Origin: Zygnema cylindricum
Lineage: Eukaryota > Streptophyta > Zygnematophyceae > Zygnematales > Zygnemataceae
NCBI GenBank assembly: GCA_037447655.1
Contig: JBBHKE010000089.1
Location: forward strand, 40,679 to 102,678
Direction of reading: 5' to 3'
Length of the DNA: 62,000 bases
Shown here: positions 23,051 through 36,800 of the stretch, piece by piece
Layout of the letters: every line of letters begins with the position of its first letter
Numbering within the stretch: the first letter of the stretch is position 1
Made by a program: the position numbers and the translations under genes
The notes under the pieces: model-generated
The model's input: the letters and a program-made list of their open reading frames with translations, nothing else
The model's database searches: none
What the model was told of the DNA's origin: nothing

Positions 23051-24817
23051 AGGATTTGCTGGGGATATGCCCTGGATCTATTATGCTCGATGTGGGTATT
23101 GTAGCGGGGTACTTCGCTTTGAAAAGGATACAAGGCAGCGCAAACAATGAAACACTTCATTTAATTCCCTTGAGGATCCGCGACGGTTGCAGAGCGTGCA
23201 GCTTAATATACGAAAACAGAAAAGCAATTCTAGCTTTGCCGGTTTTTATTTTGATTGGTGCGCAAAAAAGAGCGAAGACCTCACCTTTACTGAACTAAAA
23301 AAAGACATGAACCTAATGCATTCTTTGCGGCTTAATATTAGAGTCTCGGTATAAATGTGGGTGTTAGGGCAAGATGTAACAACAAGTGACTAGTAGAAAG
23401 TAATTTTCATCCAGTGCAACTCATTCACTTTGACAGAGCTTTAAAATTTGGCGTTTCGAGTCACATTCTTACTGTTGTTTTAAATTTGGTCAGTATCACC
23501 GCAGGTGAATATGTTATATCAACAAGCCTGTAACATAGGAAAAACAACTTAGTGCAGTAATTTTGTACTTTTAGTACAAGATTTCATAATAGTTCATGAA
23601 AACAAAAAAAAAAAATTGTATCTTTTTACCACTTTCACACGTTAAGAAAGTTTGAATACATATTGCAAGTTGTAAAGTGCACCCCAAAGCATTTCAAGGT
23701 ACGAAATCTCGTACTTTCATAATTGTGGTCAATGGTGCAAAAGAAGGGGGAAAAAGAAAACAAATAGCCACATGCACCAATTCGATTTTGTTTGGCTCGA
23801 CCCATTTGCAACATTCGGTTTTTAGTGTCCCATGAGACTACAATAATCTTTTTTTCCGTAGTTTTCACACATACAACAAAAATCCGGATGCACAGAACAT
23901 GTCCCCCAAAACATTTTAGGCGCATGTTACAACTATTTACATAATCTCCTATACCTGCCAAATGGCGTCAGAAAGAAACAAATATTTATTATGCATGCAC
24001 AATTCTGTACGATTGTACTGAAAGAAGACAAAGAATGTACCAAGTGGTTTGTTACATATCAGGAATTTGAATGTTTTAAGCATTTCCATTTGGATATAAA
24101 AGATCGACCTCCATCAACATACATCGTCTCCCACATTTGATTCTCTCTCACTAAACCTGGATTGTTACAAACGAAACAAAACTCAAGTTCGCTAATCTCG
24201 AAAAGAATCATGACTGTGTGCTCGCAATCAAAGTTTGTTAGTATTTTGCATTTCCATGTGTCCTAGTTATAGAGCGTATCCACTAGCTCGGCCATACATA
24301 GCAGGTCTCTCACTCCCTCTCTCTTGCGATTGGCCAGCCATGGAACACTCGCGAGATAACCATGGCCACCAACTCATCCAGTATTGTGCCTATTTTGCAT
24401 TCATCATCTCCCCTTAAGGCTTCAGCCCAACAGGGCACTTTAAGGTCGTTTTTTGACCTTTTTCAATGACATGCCGTTTTATAGCCGTAGGATTATGATC
24501 TGGGCTGTCACAAACTGCCCAATCATTGAAAACGTTTGTAAAATGACCCCAAAACTGGTTGTGCAACTACAACCATATGAACATTTGCCTTCAAAGTGAC
24601 AAATCGCCATCAACAACGAGATCAATGGCAATAACGGACATAGAACATCAACCTCACAACACTATCATCTCGTTTAAACTGATACAAAGACAAGAAGCCT
24701 GCTATATACTGTGTACTTTATTGCAGAACGATTCGTACAAAAAAAAGTGTGTTTGCTAAGGCACTTAAATGTATGCCACACTATTAAACAGAAAACAACC
24801 CTCGGCGGTCATTCAAC
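23051..24817. other. intergenic, downstream of RECA
   Basis: I see no gene. The stretch includes the 3' flank of the minus-strand RECA gene, whose polyadenylation region should lie just left of 24818. Short homopolymer runs occur near 23610. Confidence 0.4.
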
Positions 24818-27800
24818 TCAGTCAATGTCCAGAACGAGGTCGTCCACATCCACTGTTTCGTCTTCTTGTGCCGCTAGAACTTGGGCACCATTTGAAAGCG
24901 GAGATTCCAACAGTCTTTCGGCGATTTTCTGACGAATTGTCTGGTGACCAAAGGGCAAGCAAGTAGACAAAGGAGGCGAAATTCAAAAAAGAAGAAAGAA
25001 AAAAAAAAAACAAAAACAAAAATAACTTTCTGCTGACAATTTCATGCCTGAACAGGAAGACAAGATTCCAATCAAGTGAAACAATAATGCGTCATCCAAA
25101 ACAAAACTGCGAAGCAGTCATATGCGGAACAGCTGGGAAGGGCGACCCGATTTATGAAAAATCACCAATGGTGTGCACTGAGTGAACTGGTCCAAACGAT
25201 GTGGGTGTACAAACAAACCCGTAGTACTAGCTGAGGATGAGTTATAACAGGGAGAAAGACAAAATAATCCAATTCAGAGCTGATGGCATGCATGTCTAGA
25301 AAAACAACCATGCTTACAATGTGTGTATATGTGTGTTGTGTTTGTGTATATGTGTGTTATGTTTGTGTATATGTGTATATGTGTGTTATGTTTGTGTATA
25401 TGTGTACATGTGTCTATTGTGTATATTGTGCATATTGTGTATATCTGTATGTGTATATATGTGTACATGATATTGTGTATATCTGTATGTGTATATATGT
25501 GTACATGTGTATATGTGAATGTATAGATGCATAGATATATATGTATATATGTATATATGTATATATGTATATATGTATATATGTATATATGTATATATGT
25601 ATATATGTATATATGTATATATGTATATATGTATATATGTATATATGTATATATGTATATATGTATATATGTATATATGTATATATATGTATGTGTGTAT
25701 GCGTGTATGTGTATACATACATGTGCATGTGTATGCATACATATGTGCGTATGTATAAGTGGCAACAAAGTCAAAGGTCAAGTGACTGCAGGGTTGTACC
25801 TCCTCTATCCGAGAGCATTCCTCCAAGTTCTTCTCCAAAAATTGCAAGACCTTGTCTCGACCTTGCCCCAATCTACTCCATGTCAAAACAACAGGTCAGT
25901 TTTGAACAAACTCGTTGAAATAACTAACATTTCACAACCATGTGATCCACACTATTTATGAGCCAAATATTTAATGATATGTAAGAAGTACACATGCTGG
26001 ATTCTTTCGTCAGCAGATGAGTTAACATGACTTAGGGTGGAATGTGCACACTCTGAGAAAATTGTACCGACGATAGCATAGATTAGCAATGATAAAGAAC
26101 CTACAATTTTGTAAAAAAAATCAACATCCAACAGATGTACCTAGTGTTTTGACAGGTCAATAAGGACAAGTCCCTACCTTATATCATTATAGCTGTACCA
26201 CGCCCCTTTTCTCTGCAGTAGCCCCATTTTCTCCGCCACGTCCACAATGCAGCCCTGCCAGCCTCAGAGCCACAGTTTTCACCACTCAAAAGGACCAGAC
26301 CATCTTTTAACTGAGTTTTTCTCAATGTAACATAAGGAGAGGATTTAAACAAAAGCAATCCAATACCACAGCAATGGCTAAATTCTTCAACGACAGATAA
26401 TCACCAATGAAAAGTTGAGAACCTATTCTTTTGTGCTTTCTACGTTTCCCATAAACTAATGCTGGACTTTTCCAGAATATTAATCACGTTGATCGCAAAT
26501 GTTTACCTCTTTCTGTTCCTGGAACATTGATATAGCTTTCCTTTCATGCAATCATTACCACTGGTCTTTAATGCTTTTATCAACCTCTGTAATTTCTCAA
26601 GAAAACGTCTCCATCCTTCTTCGCCATTGTCTCACACAAAAAAAAATCACTCGGGAACACATGATATAGCGTGAACGGGACTCACTAGTCGAGATACTCC
26701 ACTTCCATACAATATGTCAAACTCCGCCACTTGACTTGGTTTTGACACCTGTCAAAACAAAAAGTACAACTCCCATTACTAACGTTTGTCCATCAAGGAG
26801 TACCACACTGACAAAATACCTAAATTTTTGCAAAAAAGGTGCATACTCTATTGTTCAGCGCAGATTTTACTGTCTGCTTATATTTTGCTCAACCTGAAAA
26901 TAATAGTTGATCACTTCACCCTTCATCAGATACCATGATAAAGAACATTCATATCTATTGCAATCCTCAGTCCACTTGATAAGAAAATGTTATTTTGAAG
27001 AAAACTATATTACCAAATTAGCTGCTTGTCAACCGAAGGTGCTTTTGAGACAACTACTCACTCACTCCCCGAAACTCCCTTCTCCACAGTTTATCATGCC
27101 CAATTTGTCATAGGAAGTGCCATATTTAAATCTACATTGATGTAATACTGCACAGGCACCTCCAGTAGTTCATGTGGGTGCAGTAATTTTCCTGTACATG
27201 GTAACAATTACATACTTCAAGTATTACTGTAATTTTCAACTTAGTGTGACACCCCTACTAGTCAAACTTTGTCATTTTTTTCTCCAATGTGATGACTTCC
27301 TTCATTCCTTTCCTTGACTTGTGAAACCCTGTTTCCTTCCAATGTTATTTTCCTTTTGCATGCCCTTCTCCAATGTTTACTTTCCCCCATTTCCTTCCCC
27401 AGGAAACTTTTCCACACACTTAAATGATTGAGTCGGGAATTCAAACCTTGGATTTCACCACTTTCACTTTTACTCGAATCCCAATGTCTTCTGTCGCCTG
27501 TGGAACCCCCACCAGCCCTAAACAACATATATCAAAAATCACTCCTATCTTTCAAAGAGTCAAGCCCACTTCTTGTCTCAAGAAAATCTACATGAAATAG
27601 GCATAGTCAACGGAAATGACTTAAGTTGGATGGCCATTTCCGATCAGGTAAGGCGAACGTTCAGCAAAAAAGTGCGCAAAAACGGACTACAGTCCACAGA
27701 AACATTCCAGTAGCATAGAAGATTCTCCCCTGCTAACGGGCCTATCGCATTTGCAGCAAAAAGAAAAGACCGTCCAAAGAAACGTGATAGAAGAAAGTAC

Positions 27801-30800
27801 CGATTTTAACTTGCTGGCAACTCTCACGTCAAGCCGCACAGAGGCATAGAATTTAAGTGCATTTCCTCCACTTGTTACTTCTGGGCTTCCATAGATAACA
27901 CCAATCTGTGAATGAGACAAAGAGCCAGATCCAGGAGCATGAGGAAAGGGAAAGTGATTATGAATGGGAAAGAATGACTGCTGTTCAGATGATTGTTTTA
28001 CTCCACGCCAGAAAACTGCAAAGGAAATCATCCAACTCATTCTGTAAACTTTATTTTCGGGCAAAAAAAAGACGGACAAACCCAGTAAACCTGCAGTTAA
28101 CGCGTATTTACAAAATGCAAAGGTACGCATCATTTATCTTATGACGGGGAAAAAAAAGCATTACAAGTTTGATGCACATAGAAAGATGTCAGTGGTGAAA
28201 CATGTAGCATCCCGGGACGTGAGTAATAATAATGTAAATTTTCACCAAGTTATTCCCATATCATATGACCATAATAGAATCGACACAATCTTCGGTTAAT
28301 AGACCTGCTTCTATAAACAGCAAATCTCTTCGTCCACTGCCCTTAACTTGCCTTGCTAGTGACTCCGTCCAACATACAACTGTGAATCCCTATCCTCCAT
28401 GTTCAGATCCCTTCAAACCTTCACCCAAATAGCCCCGTAGCTGACTGTAGCTCTAGCATTCTAATGAGGAATTGCACCGTGAATCACCATCAGTGTCAAG
28501 AAATACATAGTGCGGGGCTTAATTTAATATAAATATTCAAATTTAGGTCCGAGTGATGTGGACGACTTTCAACCGTTTACTAGATTAGGGTTACGAACGT
28601 AAAGATAATATTGCATTGTAGCTAATTTAAGATCATAGGCCAGAAAAACAATCAAAGCCTAACACTCCACAAGATCTTCCGAGAGTCAATTTTCAGTGAA
28701 AATCTGCGACAAAATAATTTCAGAAGTGGCTGTGAAGCTCGTTGATTCTCACACTATGAATAACATATCAGGGAGAGAGCACTTCAAAAGAAATAGCAAT
28801 GTCATCAGACGTTAACCTTCCGTAAAAGTATCTAGTATAAAAGCCTTGGACAAACGCAATCCACACTATACAACGCACATTAAAAAAACCCCTCACCTGG
28901 ATGTGAAATCACAATCGGAAGTCAATACGCAGCAACCACACCCACAAATTGGAATAATAAAATAGGGGCACCAAGAGTTTGAAATAATTGCCTTGTATCT
29001 GATCTGATTAATGAAGATTATGGTACATCCTGCTTTGGATGCATTTGCTGTCATTTTCCGCAAAGATTGGCTCATTAGACGAGCCTGAGCCCCGATCATA
29101 TTCTGTCCAATGTCTCCCTGCAAGGCTCCAAAAACCAAAGCATAAACGACCACAATGGCTTTGCGTGAAACTTCAAAACAGAACATCAGATAACACCACA
29201 TGTCCTGCACTCGGAGGGGTAAAGTATGAACAGCCTCAAACTCTCCCAAAAATCTAACGTCCTTTTGCTATGCTTCTACAACATAGTATTCCACGCTAAG
29301 CACCATACCAACTAATTAGACCAGAAAACCTAATTTACATTGTGCTCTACATAAAATCAACGAGCCCACGAAAACACCTGTAAGAAAGTTGAAATCAAAT
29401 ACTAAAGAGTGCACTTTACCCGCAGATCCGAACACAGAACACCTGCGTGCAGAACTTGAGGATTGAGCTCAGGGAAAAAGAGCGTAAAACCCACCTCAAT
29501 TTCTGATCTCGGAGTGAGAGCGGACACAGAGTCGATGCAGATAATGCTCACTGTTTTAGAGCGAATGAACATATCGACGGCTGCAGCAGAAAAGACAAGC
29601 AAAATTAAATTAATACAAGACCCAAAGCTCGGAGACGATCCTGACCGTCGAATCAGCATTTTGCCGTGCGTCACAAATCTGATGTTTGATTGCTCTGCAA
29701 AATATTGTCCGAATTTTCTGTCCGCATACAGCGAAATAGGCACAGGTAGTGCTGAGTCAGCTAATTGCGATGCGGATTTGCTGTCCGCATCAAACACATA
29801 CGAGGCACAATATTTCATGCTATGCAATGAATATGCCCTGCCAATATCCATTGGAAAAGCATAGAATTTGCTGTCAAATAAAACCTTTCCATGTTACCGT
29901 GTTGATCCAAGAATATTGGTAAAGTTCAGTGCCTGATATTTAAAAAGCAGAAAATTGCAGTTTTACTAAGCCCAAACAATTCTTCCGTACAGAATATACT
30001 CCATGCAGAAAATCTACCAGAAAAAGCAGATATTTTCGAGTCAATTGGACTAGCTTTAACATAGACATTAGCAAACAGAGCTAAACCTCAAACCAGGAAA
30101 ATTGGGACTAAAAACCCAATTCAAGTCTAGGAACAACAATGGGAAATCCACACTGCTGTCGAACACATGTTGTAGGTTATCGTGCATCGCCATCTTTCAT
30201 GCTGCTACTCTCTTGATACACCATAGCATTTCTAAGAAAATCCTGTCATCATATCATTTGATAAGCCATGACTAGTCACCTCAGAGACATTTTTGCCAAA
30301 ACAGGTAACTTGGCCCCAGCATAGAATAATATGGCCAGCAAAGGTATTCAAAGATGTTCAGAATCATGTAAATGTGAAGCAAAACTTAAAGCCTTTCTTG
30401 CTGAGGAATGCGTAGCCTTCCGACTAGACAATGAATTTCCCACCATAAAAGAAATAGTGAAATAACACCTCATGTGGTCTTGTCCTTAATCTTTTAAAAT
30501 TAACGTCAATATGCAGACAGAACATGCCATAATGAACAGACAAAAATATTTTGGAGCAGTTTTTAACATTTGGAAAGCCTCACACTGCAACGCCATCTCT
30601 CCACTGTCCGGTTGCATGAGGAGAAGCTCGTCTGTATTCACTCCCAAACTCTTCGCGTACTTTTCATCAAATGCATGCTCAGCATCGATGAGAAGTGCAT
30701 ACCCTCCTGATTTCTGCTCCTCCCATAGCAACAAAAGTAAAACCCGCAACACAACAGATGATTGAGACACAAAATAACGCCGTTGAACAAAAGCATCGTA

Positions 30801-33800
30801 GAAGACTGAAACTTTGGTCCTATTTAGAGTCCTCTCTCGTATTTATAAATGTCATGGTGCTTGAATACGAGGAGACTCACTTGAACCTCGGCGATGGCAT
30901 GTAAAGCGATGGTTGTCTTCCCACTGCTCTCAGGGCCGTAGATCTGAACACAAACCCAGGAGCAAAAAAAGTATCACCACCGGAAGTAGGAATAATGTGC
31001 ATTATCCTCATGAAAGGAGAACGGAATGTTGTTGTAAATCGAATCAAAACAGGTAATTGTAAAAAAATTCGGTCTAATGTTGAGGATTACCTAAAAGATG
31101 CTCCAATTAGTGATAGCAGTATATTGTCGCTAAAAATGAGGACCCCTTTTATCCCATAGTACACCTTTGCCTTCAACAGAAACATAGGGTTTCTACCTGT
31201 TGTCTTCTTTTGGACAATGCAAACACATGGCTAGAACTAATTTATAATGCTAAAAAAACTGGCGACAATGACTATATTCCTTCCACCAACCTCTATAATT
31301 CGTCCCTTCGGAAGTCCTCCACCCAACGCCACATCAAGAGCCAGGTTACCCGAGGGGATAGTCTCCCTATATCCCACCATGACTTCATTAAGGTTAATTT
31401 CTCTTAAATTCCCTTAATGCAGTTGCTAGTCCTTTTGCATCTACTGTACTACATGCTGGAAACCGTTGAAAACAGCAGAATTAGGTTCCCCTTCAAAGTC
31501 CAGAACTTTAAAACAGGCAGGACTCAGCAATTGTCAACTTATCAGTTGGAACCTTTCACAAGGAGCCCCACAAGTAAAAAAAAAAAAAAAAGACTTTGTG
31601 AGGACTTTGTGTCAGTGGTACCGTGCTATGTACTTCTCAAACATCTATGGCTAACATTCAGACCATCGGCTAGAAAAGCTGTTTTTCAAACTATTGCAAA
31701 GAGAACAAACACACCATTGACCATCAATTGATTCCATACTTACTGCTCATCAGTTACAAAGCGTCATTCAATTTCTGCCAGAAAACCTAAACTTTCCGGA
31801 CGAAAGACTTCCCTGTGCTTGTATCTCAGAAGTATTCTCCCCCCTTATCTCAGAACAAAAAGAACTTACACCAAAGCAGCTCCAGAATTGCCAAGCTTTG
31901 ACACACTTCCTTTTCCGTAGGTATTATTGATATCCGCCATGACACTCTCCAGAGCAAGATCCTGCAGTCAGTCCCAAGGCCAAAAACAGCCTCACGTCAA
32001 AAAACAAAATCCTCCTTATTACTGCCTCCATATTTTGGCCTCCATATTACGAAGACCTCCATATGTCTGTGCAATATTGCTTTGCCTAACATTGGCAAAA
32101 TACTAGAACCTTTCAAGTTTCGCTTTGATACACCTTCCAAGAAAGTCGGTACACCGTGTATCGATATTAGTGTTAAGACATAAAAGTACGAGGACTGTTT
32201 TGGTGTTGATATAGCTATTTCCTGTCCAAATGACATGAAAAATTGTGAGCCGCAACAAGAATTAGCGTTGAAAAAAGACAATTGGATTTAGGCAAAAAAC
32301 CAGAACAGAAATAGGTCAAAAACTGCTAATAGACGGTGGAGTGACCATCCGGGGATTGCCCTCATACTGCTACTTCACCGGATTTGTAACCCCTTCGCTC
32401 CTCCCTCATGTGAACAGTGTGGAAACGCCACTTGACAACTTCGTCTGCAATGATGTCAGGCCATAATAATGACAGAAAACGATATCTCCCTTGCCCTCCC
32501 CCTCCCCCTCCCCCTCCCCTCCTCTCCCTCTCCCTCTCCCTCTCACACACCCATACTGAAGTAGTTGTAAAAGGTTCCCACGAAGGCCGGAGGTAGCTCG
32601 GCTTCCCTCTCCCCCTCCCTGGCAGCTTCCTGAAGGTTTCCGGGCGGGGAGTGGTGATGTGGCAGCATGGCATGCGGCATGGCGACAGCTGGCGACACGC
32701 TGCCAGCTGGTACCACCAGGATGCGCCAGCTGGGGGGGGGAGGGAGAGGGCGAGGGGAGGGAGAGGGGAGGGACAGAGAGAGGTGAGTATTTTTGGGAGG
32801 AACGGGGGTAATTAGCTGGCACGACCAGCAGGGGGGCCAGCAGAGGCGGGAAGGGAGAGAGAGGTGAGTGTTTTTGAGAGGGGCGGGGTTATTTAGGGGG
32901 AGAGGAAGGTGAAGATTTTAGGTTGGCACCACCAGGATGCGCCAGCTGGAGAGTGGAGGGAGAGAGAGAGGGAGAGGGGGAGAGAGGGAGAGGGGAGGGA
33001 TAGAGAGGGTGAGTATTTCCGGGAGGGGAGGGGGTTATTTTAGGAGGGTAAGTTTTTCGGCTGGCACCATCAGGATGAGACAGCTGGGGATGGAGGGAGA
33101 GAGAGGGAGAGGGGAGAGAGAGGGAAAGAGAAAGTGAGTGTTTGTTGTTTTGGGGGAGAGGAGAGTAGAGTTTTTAGGCTGGCACCACCAGGATGCGCCA
33201 GCTGGGGGGTGGGGGGAGAGGGAGGGAGAGGGAAAGGGAGTGTGGGTGTGTTGGGGAGCGGAGAGGGTTATTTTAGGAGGGTAGATTTTTTAGGCTGGCA
33301 CCACCGGGATGCGCCAGCTGGGGGTTGGAGGGAGAGAGCGCGAGAGGAAGAGGGGACGCAGAGAGAGAGGGAGAATTATTTGACACTACGAGGATGTGTC
33401 AGATGGTGGTGGAAGGAGAGAGAGAGAAGGAGAGAATCAGGGGAGTGAGGAGAGAGTTGGGGAGAGAAAGGGTTCCTTAATGGAGGGGAGAGGGGAAGGG
33501 GAGGAGGTGGGGGAAGTCGAGGGGGGAGGGAGAAGGGGAGGGGGAGGGGGAGGGAGGCAGAGGTAGGGTGAGGGAGTGAAAAGTCTCAAAATTTTTGTAA
33601 CAAAAAGGTGGGAAGAAACCTCATCTTTTTTATCTATATTTTTTTTCTATAAACAGCAAATCTCTTCGTCCACTGCCCTTAACTTGCCTTGCTAGTGACT
33701 CCGTCCAACATACAACTGTGAATCCCTATCCTCCATGTTCAGATCCCTTCAAACCTTCACCCAAATAGCCCCGTAGCTGACTGTAGCTCTAGCATTCTAA

Positions 33801-36800
33801 TGAGGAATTGCACCGTGAATCACCATCAGTGTCAAGAAATACATAGTGCGGGGCTTAATTTAGTATAAATATTCAAATTTAGGTCCGAGTGATGTGGACG
33901 ACTTTCAACCGTTTACTAGATTAGGGTTACGAACGTAAAGATAATATTGCATTGTAGCTAATTTAAGATCATAGGCCAGAAAAAAAATCAAAGCCTAACA
34001 CTCCACAAGATCTTCCGAGAGTCAATTTTCAGTGAAAATCTGCGACAAAATAATTTCAGAAGTGGCTGTGAAGCTCGTTGATTCTCACACTATGAATAAC
34101 ATATCAGGGAGAGAGCACTTCAAAAGAAATAGCAATGTCATCAGACGTTAACCTTCCGTAAAAGTATCTAGTATAAAAGCCTTGGACAAACGCAATCCAC
34201 ACTATACAACGCACATTAAAAAAACCCCTCACCTGGATGTGAAATCACAATCGGAAGTCAATACGCAGCAACCACACCCACAAATTGGAATAATAAAATA
34301 GGGGCACCAAGAGTTTGAAATAATTGCCTTGTATCTGATCTGATTAATGAAGATTATGGTACATCCTGCTTTGGATGCATTTGCTGTCATTTTCCGCAAA
34401 GATTGGCTCATTAGACGAGCCTGAGCCCCGATCATATTCTGTCCAATGTCTCCCTGCAAGGCTCCAAAAACCAAAGCATAAACGACCACAAAGGCTTTGC
34501 GTGAAACTTCAAAACAGAACATCAGATAACACCACATGTCCTGCACTCGGAGGGGTAAAGTATGAACAGCCTCAAACTCTCCCAAAAATCTAACGTCCTT
34601 TTGCTATGCTTCTACAACATAGTATTCCACGCTAAGCACCATACCAACTAATTAGACCAGAAAACCTAATTTACATTGTGCTCTACATAAAATCAACGAG
34701 CCCACGAAAACACCTGTAAGAAAGTTGAAATCAAATACTAAAGAGTGCACTTTACCCGCAGATCCGAACACAGAACACCTGCGTGCAGAACTTGAGGATT
34801 GAGCTCAGGGAAAAAGAGCGTAAAACCCACCTCAATTTCTGATCTCGGAGTGAGAGCGGACACAGAGTCGATGCAGATAATGCTCACTGTTTTAGAGCGA
34901 ATGAACATATCGACGGCTGCAGCAGAAAAGACAAGCAAAATTAAATTAATACAAGACCCAAAGCTCGGAGACGATCCTGACCGTCGAATCAGCATTTTGC
35001 CGTGCGTCACAAATCTGATGTTTGATTGCTCTGCAAAATATTGTCCGAATTTTCTGTCCGCATACAGCGAAATAGGCACAGGTAGTGCTGAGTCAGCTAA
35101 TTGCGATGCGGATTTGCTGTCCGCATCAAACACATACGAGGCACAATATTTCATGCTATGCAATGAATATGCCCTGCCAATATCCATTGGAAAAGCATAG
35201 AATTTGCTGTCAAATAAAACCTTTCCATGTTACCGTGTTGATCCAAGAATATTGGTAAAGTTCAGTGCCTGATATTTAAAAAGCAGAAAATTGCAGTTTT
35301 ACTAAGCCCAAACAATTCTTCCGTACAGAATATACTCCATGCAGAAAATCTACCAGAAAAAGCAGATATTTTCGAGTCAATTGGACTAGCTTTAACATAG
35401 ACATTAGCAAACAGAGCTAAACCTCAAACCAGGAAAATTGGGACTAAAAACCCAATTCAAGTCTAGGAACAACAATGGGAAATCCACACTGCTGTCGAAC
35501 ACATGTTGTAGGTTATCGTGCATCGCCATCTTTCATGCTGCTACTCTCTTGATACACCATAGCATTTCTAAGAAAATCCTGTCATCATATCATTTGATAA
35601 GCCATGACTAGTCACCTCAGAGACATTTTTGCCAAAACAGGTAACTTGGCCCCAGCATAGAATAATATGGCCAGCAAAGGTATTCAAAGATGTTCAGAAT
35701 CATGTAAATGTGAAGCAAAACTTAAAGCCTTTCTTGCTGAGGAATGCGTAGCCTTCCGACTAGACAATGAATTTCCCACCATAAAAGAAATAGTGAAATA
35801 ACACCTCATGTGGTCTTGTCCTTAATCTTTTAAAATTAACGTCAATATGCAGACAGAACATGCCATAATGAACAGACAAAAATATTTTGGAGCAGTTTTT
35901 AACATTTGGAAAGCCTCACACTGCAACGCCATCTCTCCACTGTCCGGTTGCATGAGGAGAAGCTCGTCTGTATTCACTCCCAAACTCTTCGCGTACTTTT
36001 CATCAAATGCATGCTCAGCATCGATGAGAAGTGCATACCCTCCTGATTTCTGCTCCTCCCATAGCAACAAAAGTAAAACCCGCAACACAACAGATGATTG
36101 AGACACAAAATAACGCCGTTGAACAAAAGCATCGTAGAAGACTGAAACTTTGGTCCTATTTAGAGTCCTCTCTCGTATTTATAAATGTCATGGTGCTTGA
36201 ATACGAGGAGACTCACTTGAACCTCGGCGATGGCATGTAAAGCGATGGTTGTCTTCCCACTGCTCTCAGGGCCGTAGATCTGAACACAAACCCAGGAGCA
36301 AAAAAAGTATCACCACCGGAAGTAGGAATAATGTGCATTATCCTCATGAAAGGAGAACGGAATGTTGTTGTAAATCGAATCAAAACAGGTAATTGTAAAA
36401 AAATTCGGTCTAATGTTGAGGATTACCTAAAAGATGCTCCAATTAGTGATAGCAGTATATTGTCGCTAAAAATGAGGACCCCTTTTATCCCATAGTACAC
36501 CTTTGCCTTCAACAGAAACATAGGGTTTCTACCTGTTGTCTTCTTTTGGACAATGCAAACACATGGCTAGAACTAATTTATAATGCTAAAAAAACTGGCG
36601 ACAATGACTATATTCCTTCCACCAACCTCTATAATTCGTCCCTTCGGAAGTCCTCCACCCAACGCCACATCAAGAGCCAGGTTACCCGAGGGGATAGTCT
36701 CCCTATATCCCACCATGACTTCATTAAGGTTAATTTCTCTTAAATTCCCTTAATGCAGTTGCTAGTCCTTTTGCATCTACTGTACTACATGCTGGAAACC

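Noticed and set aside
25274-25961. Long open frames rich in Tyr-Ile-His or Tyr-Val-Met on both strands
   Set aside because: They are translations of the TATATATG microsatellite. Only the short RecA exon at 25800-25872 in this region is supported by homology and phase.
28893-30770. ORF-length RecA pieces considered as separate small genes
   Set aside because: Each piece is one exon with intron read-through. Trimmed at splice sites they join in phase into one RecA.
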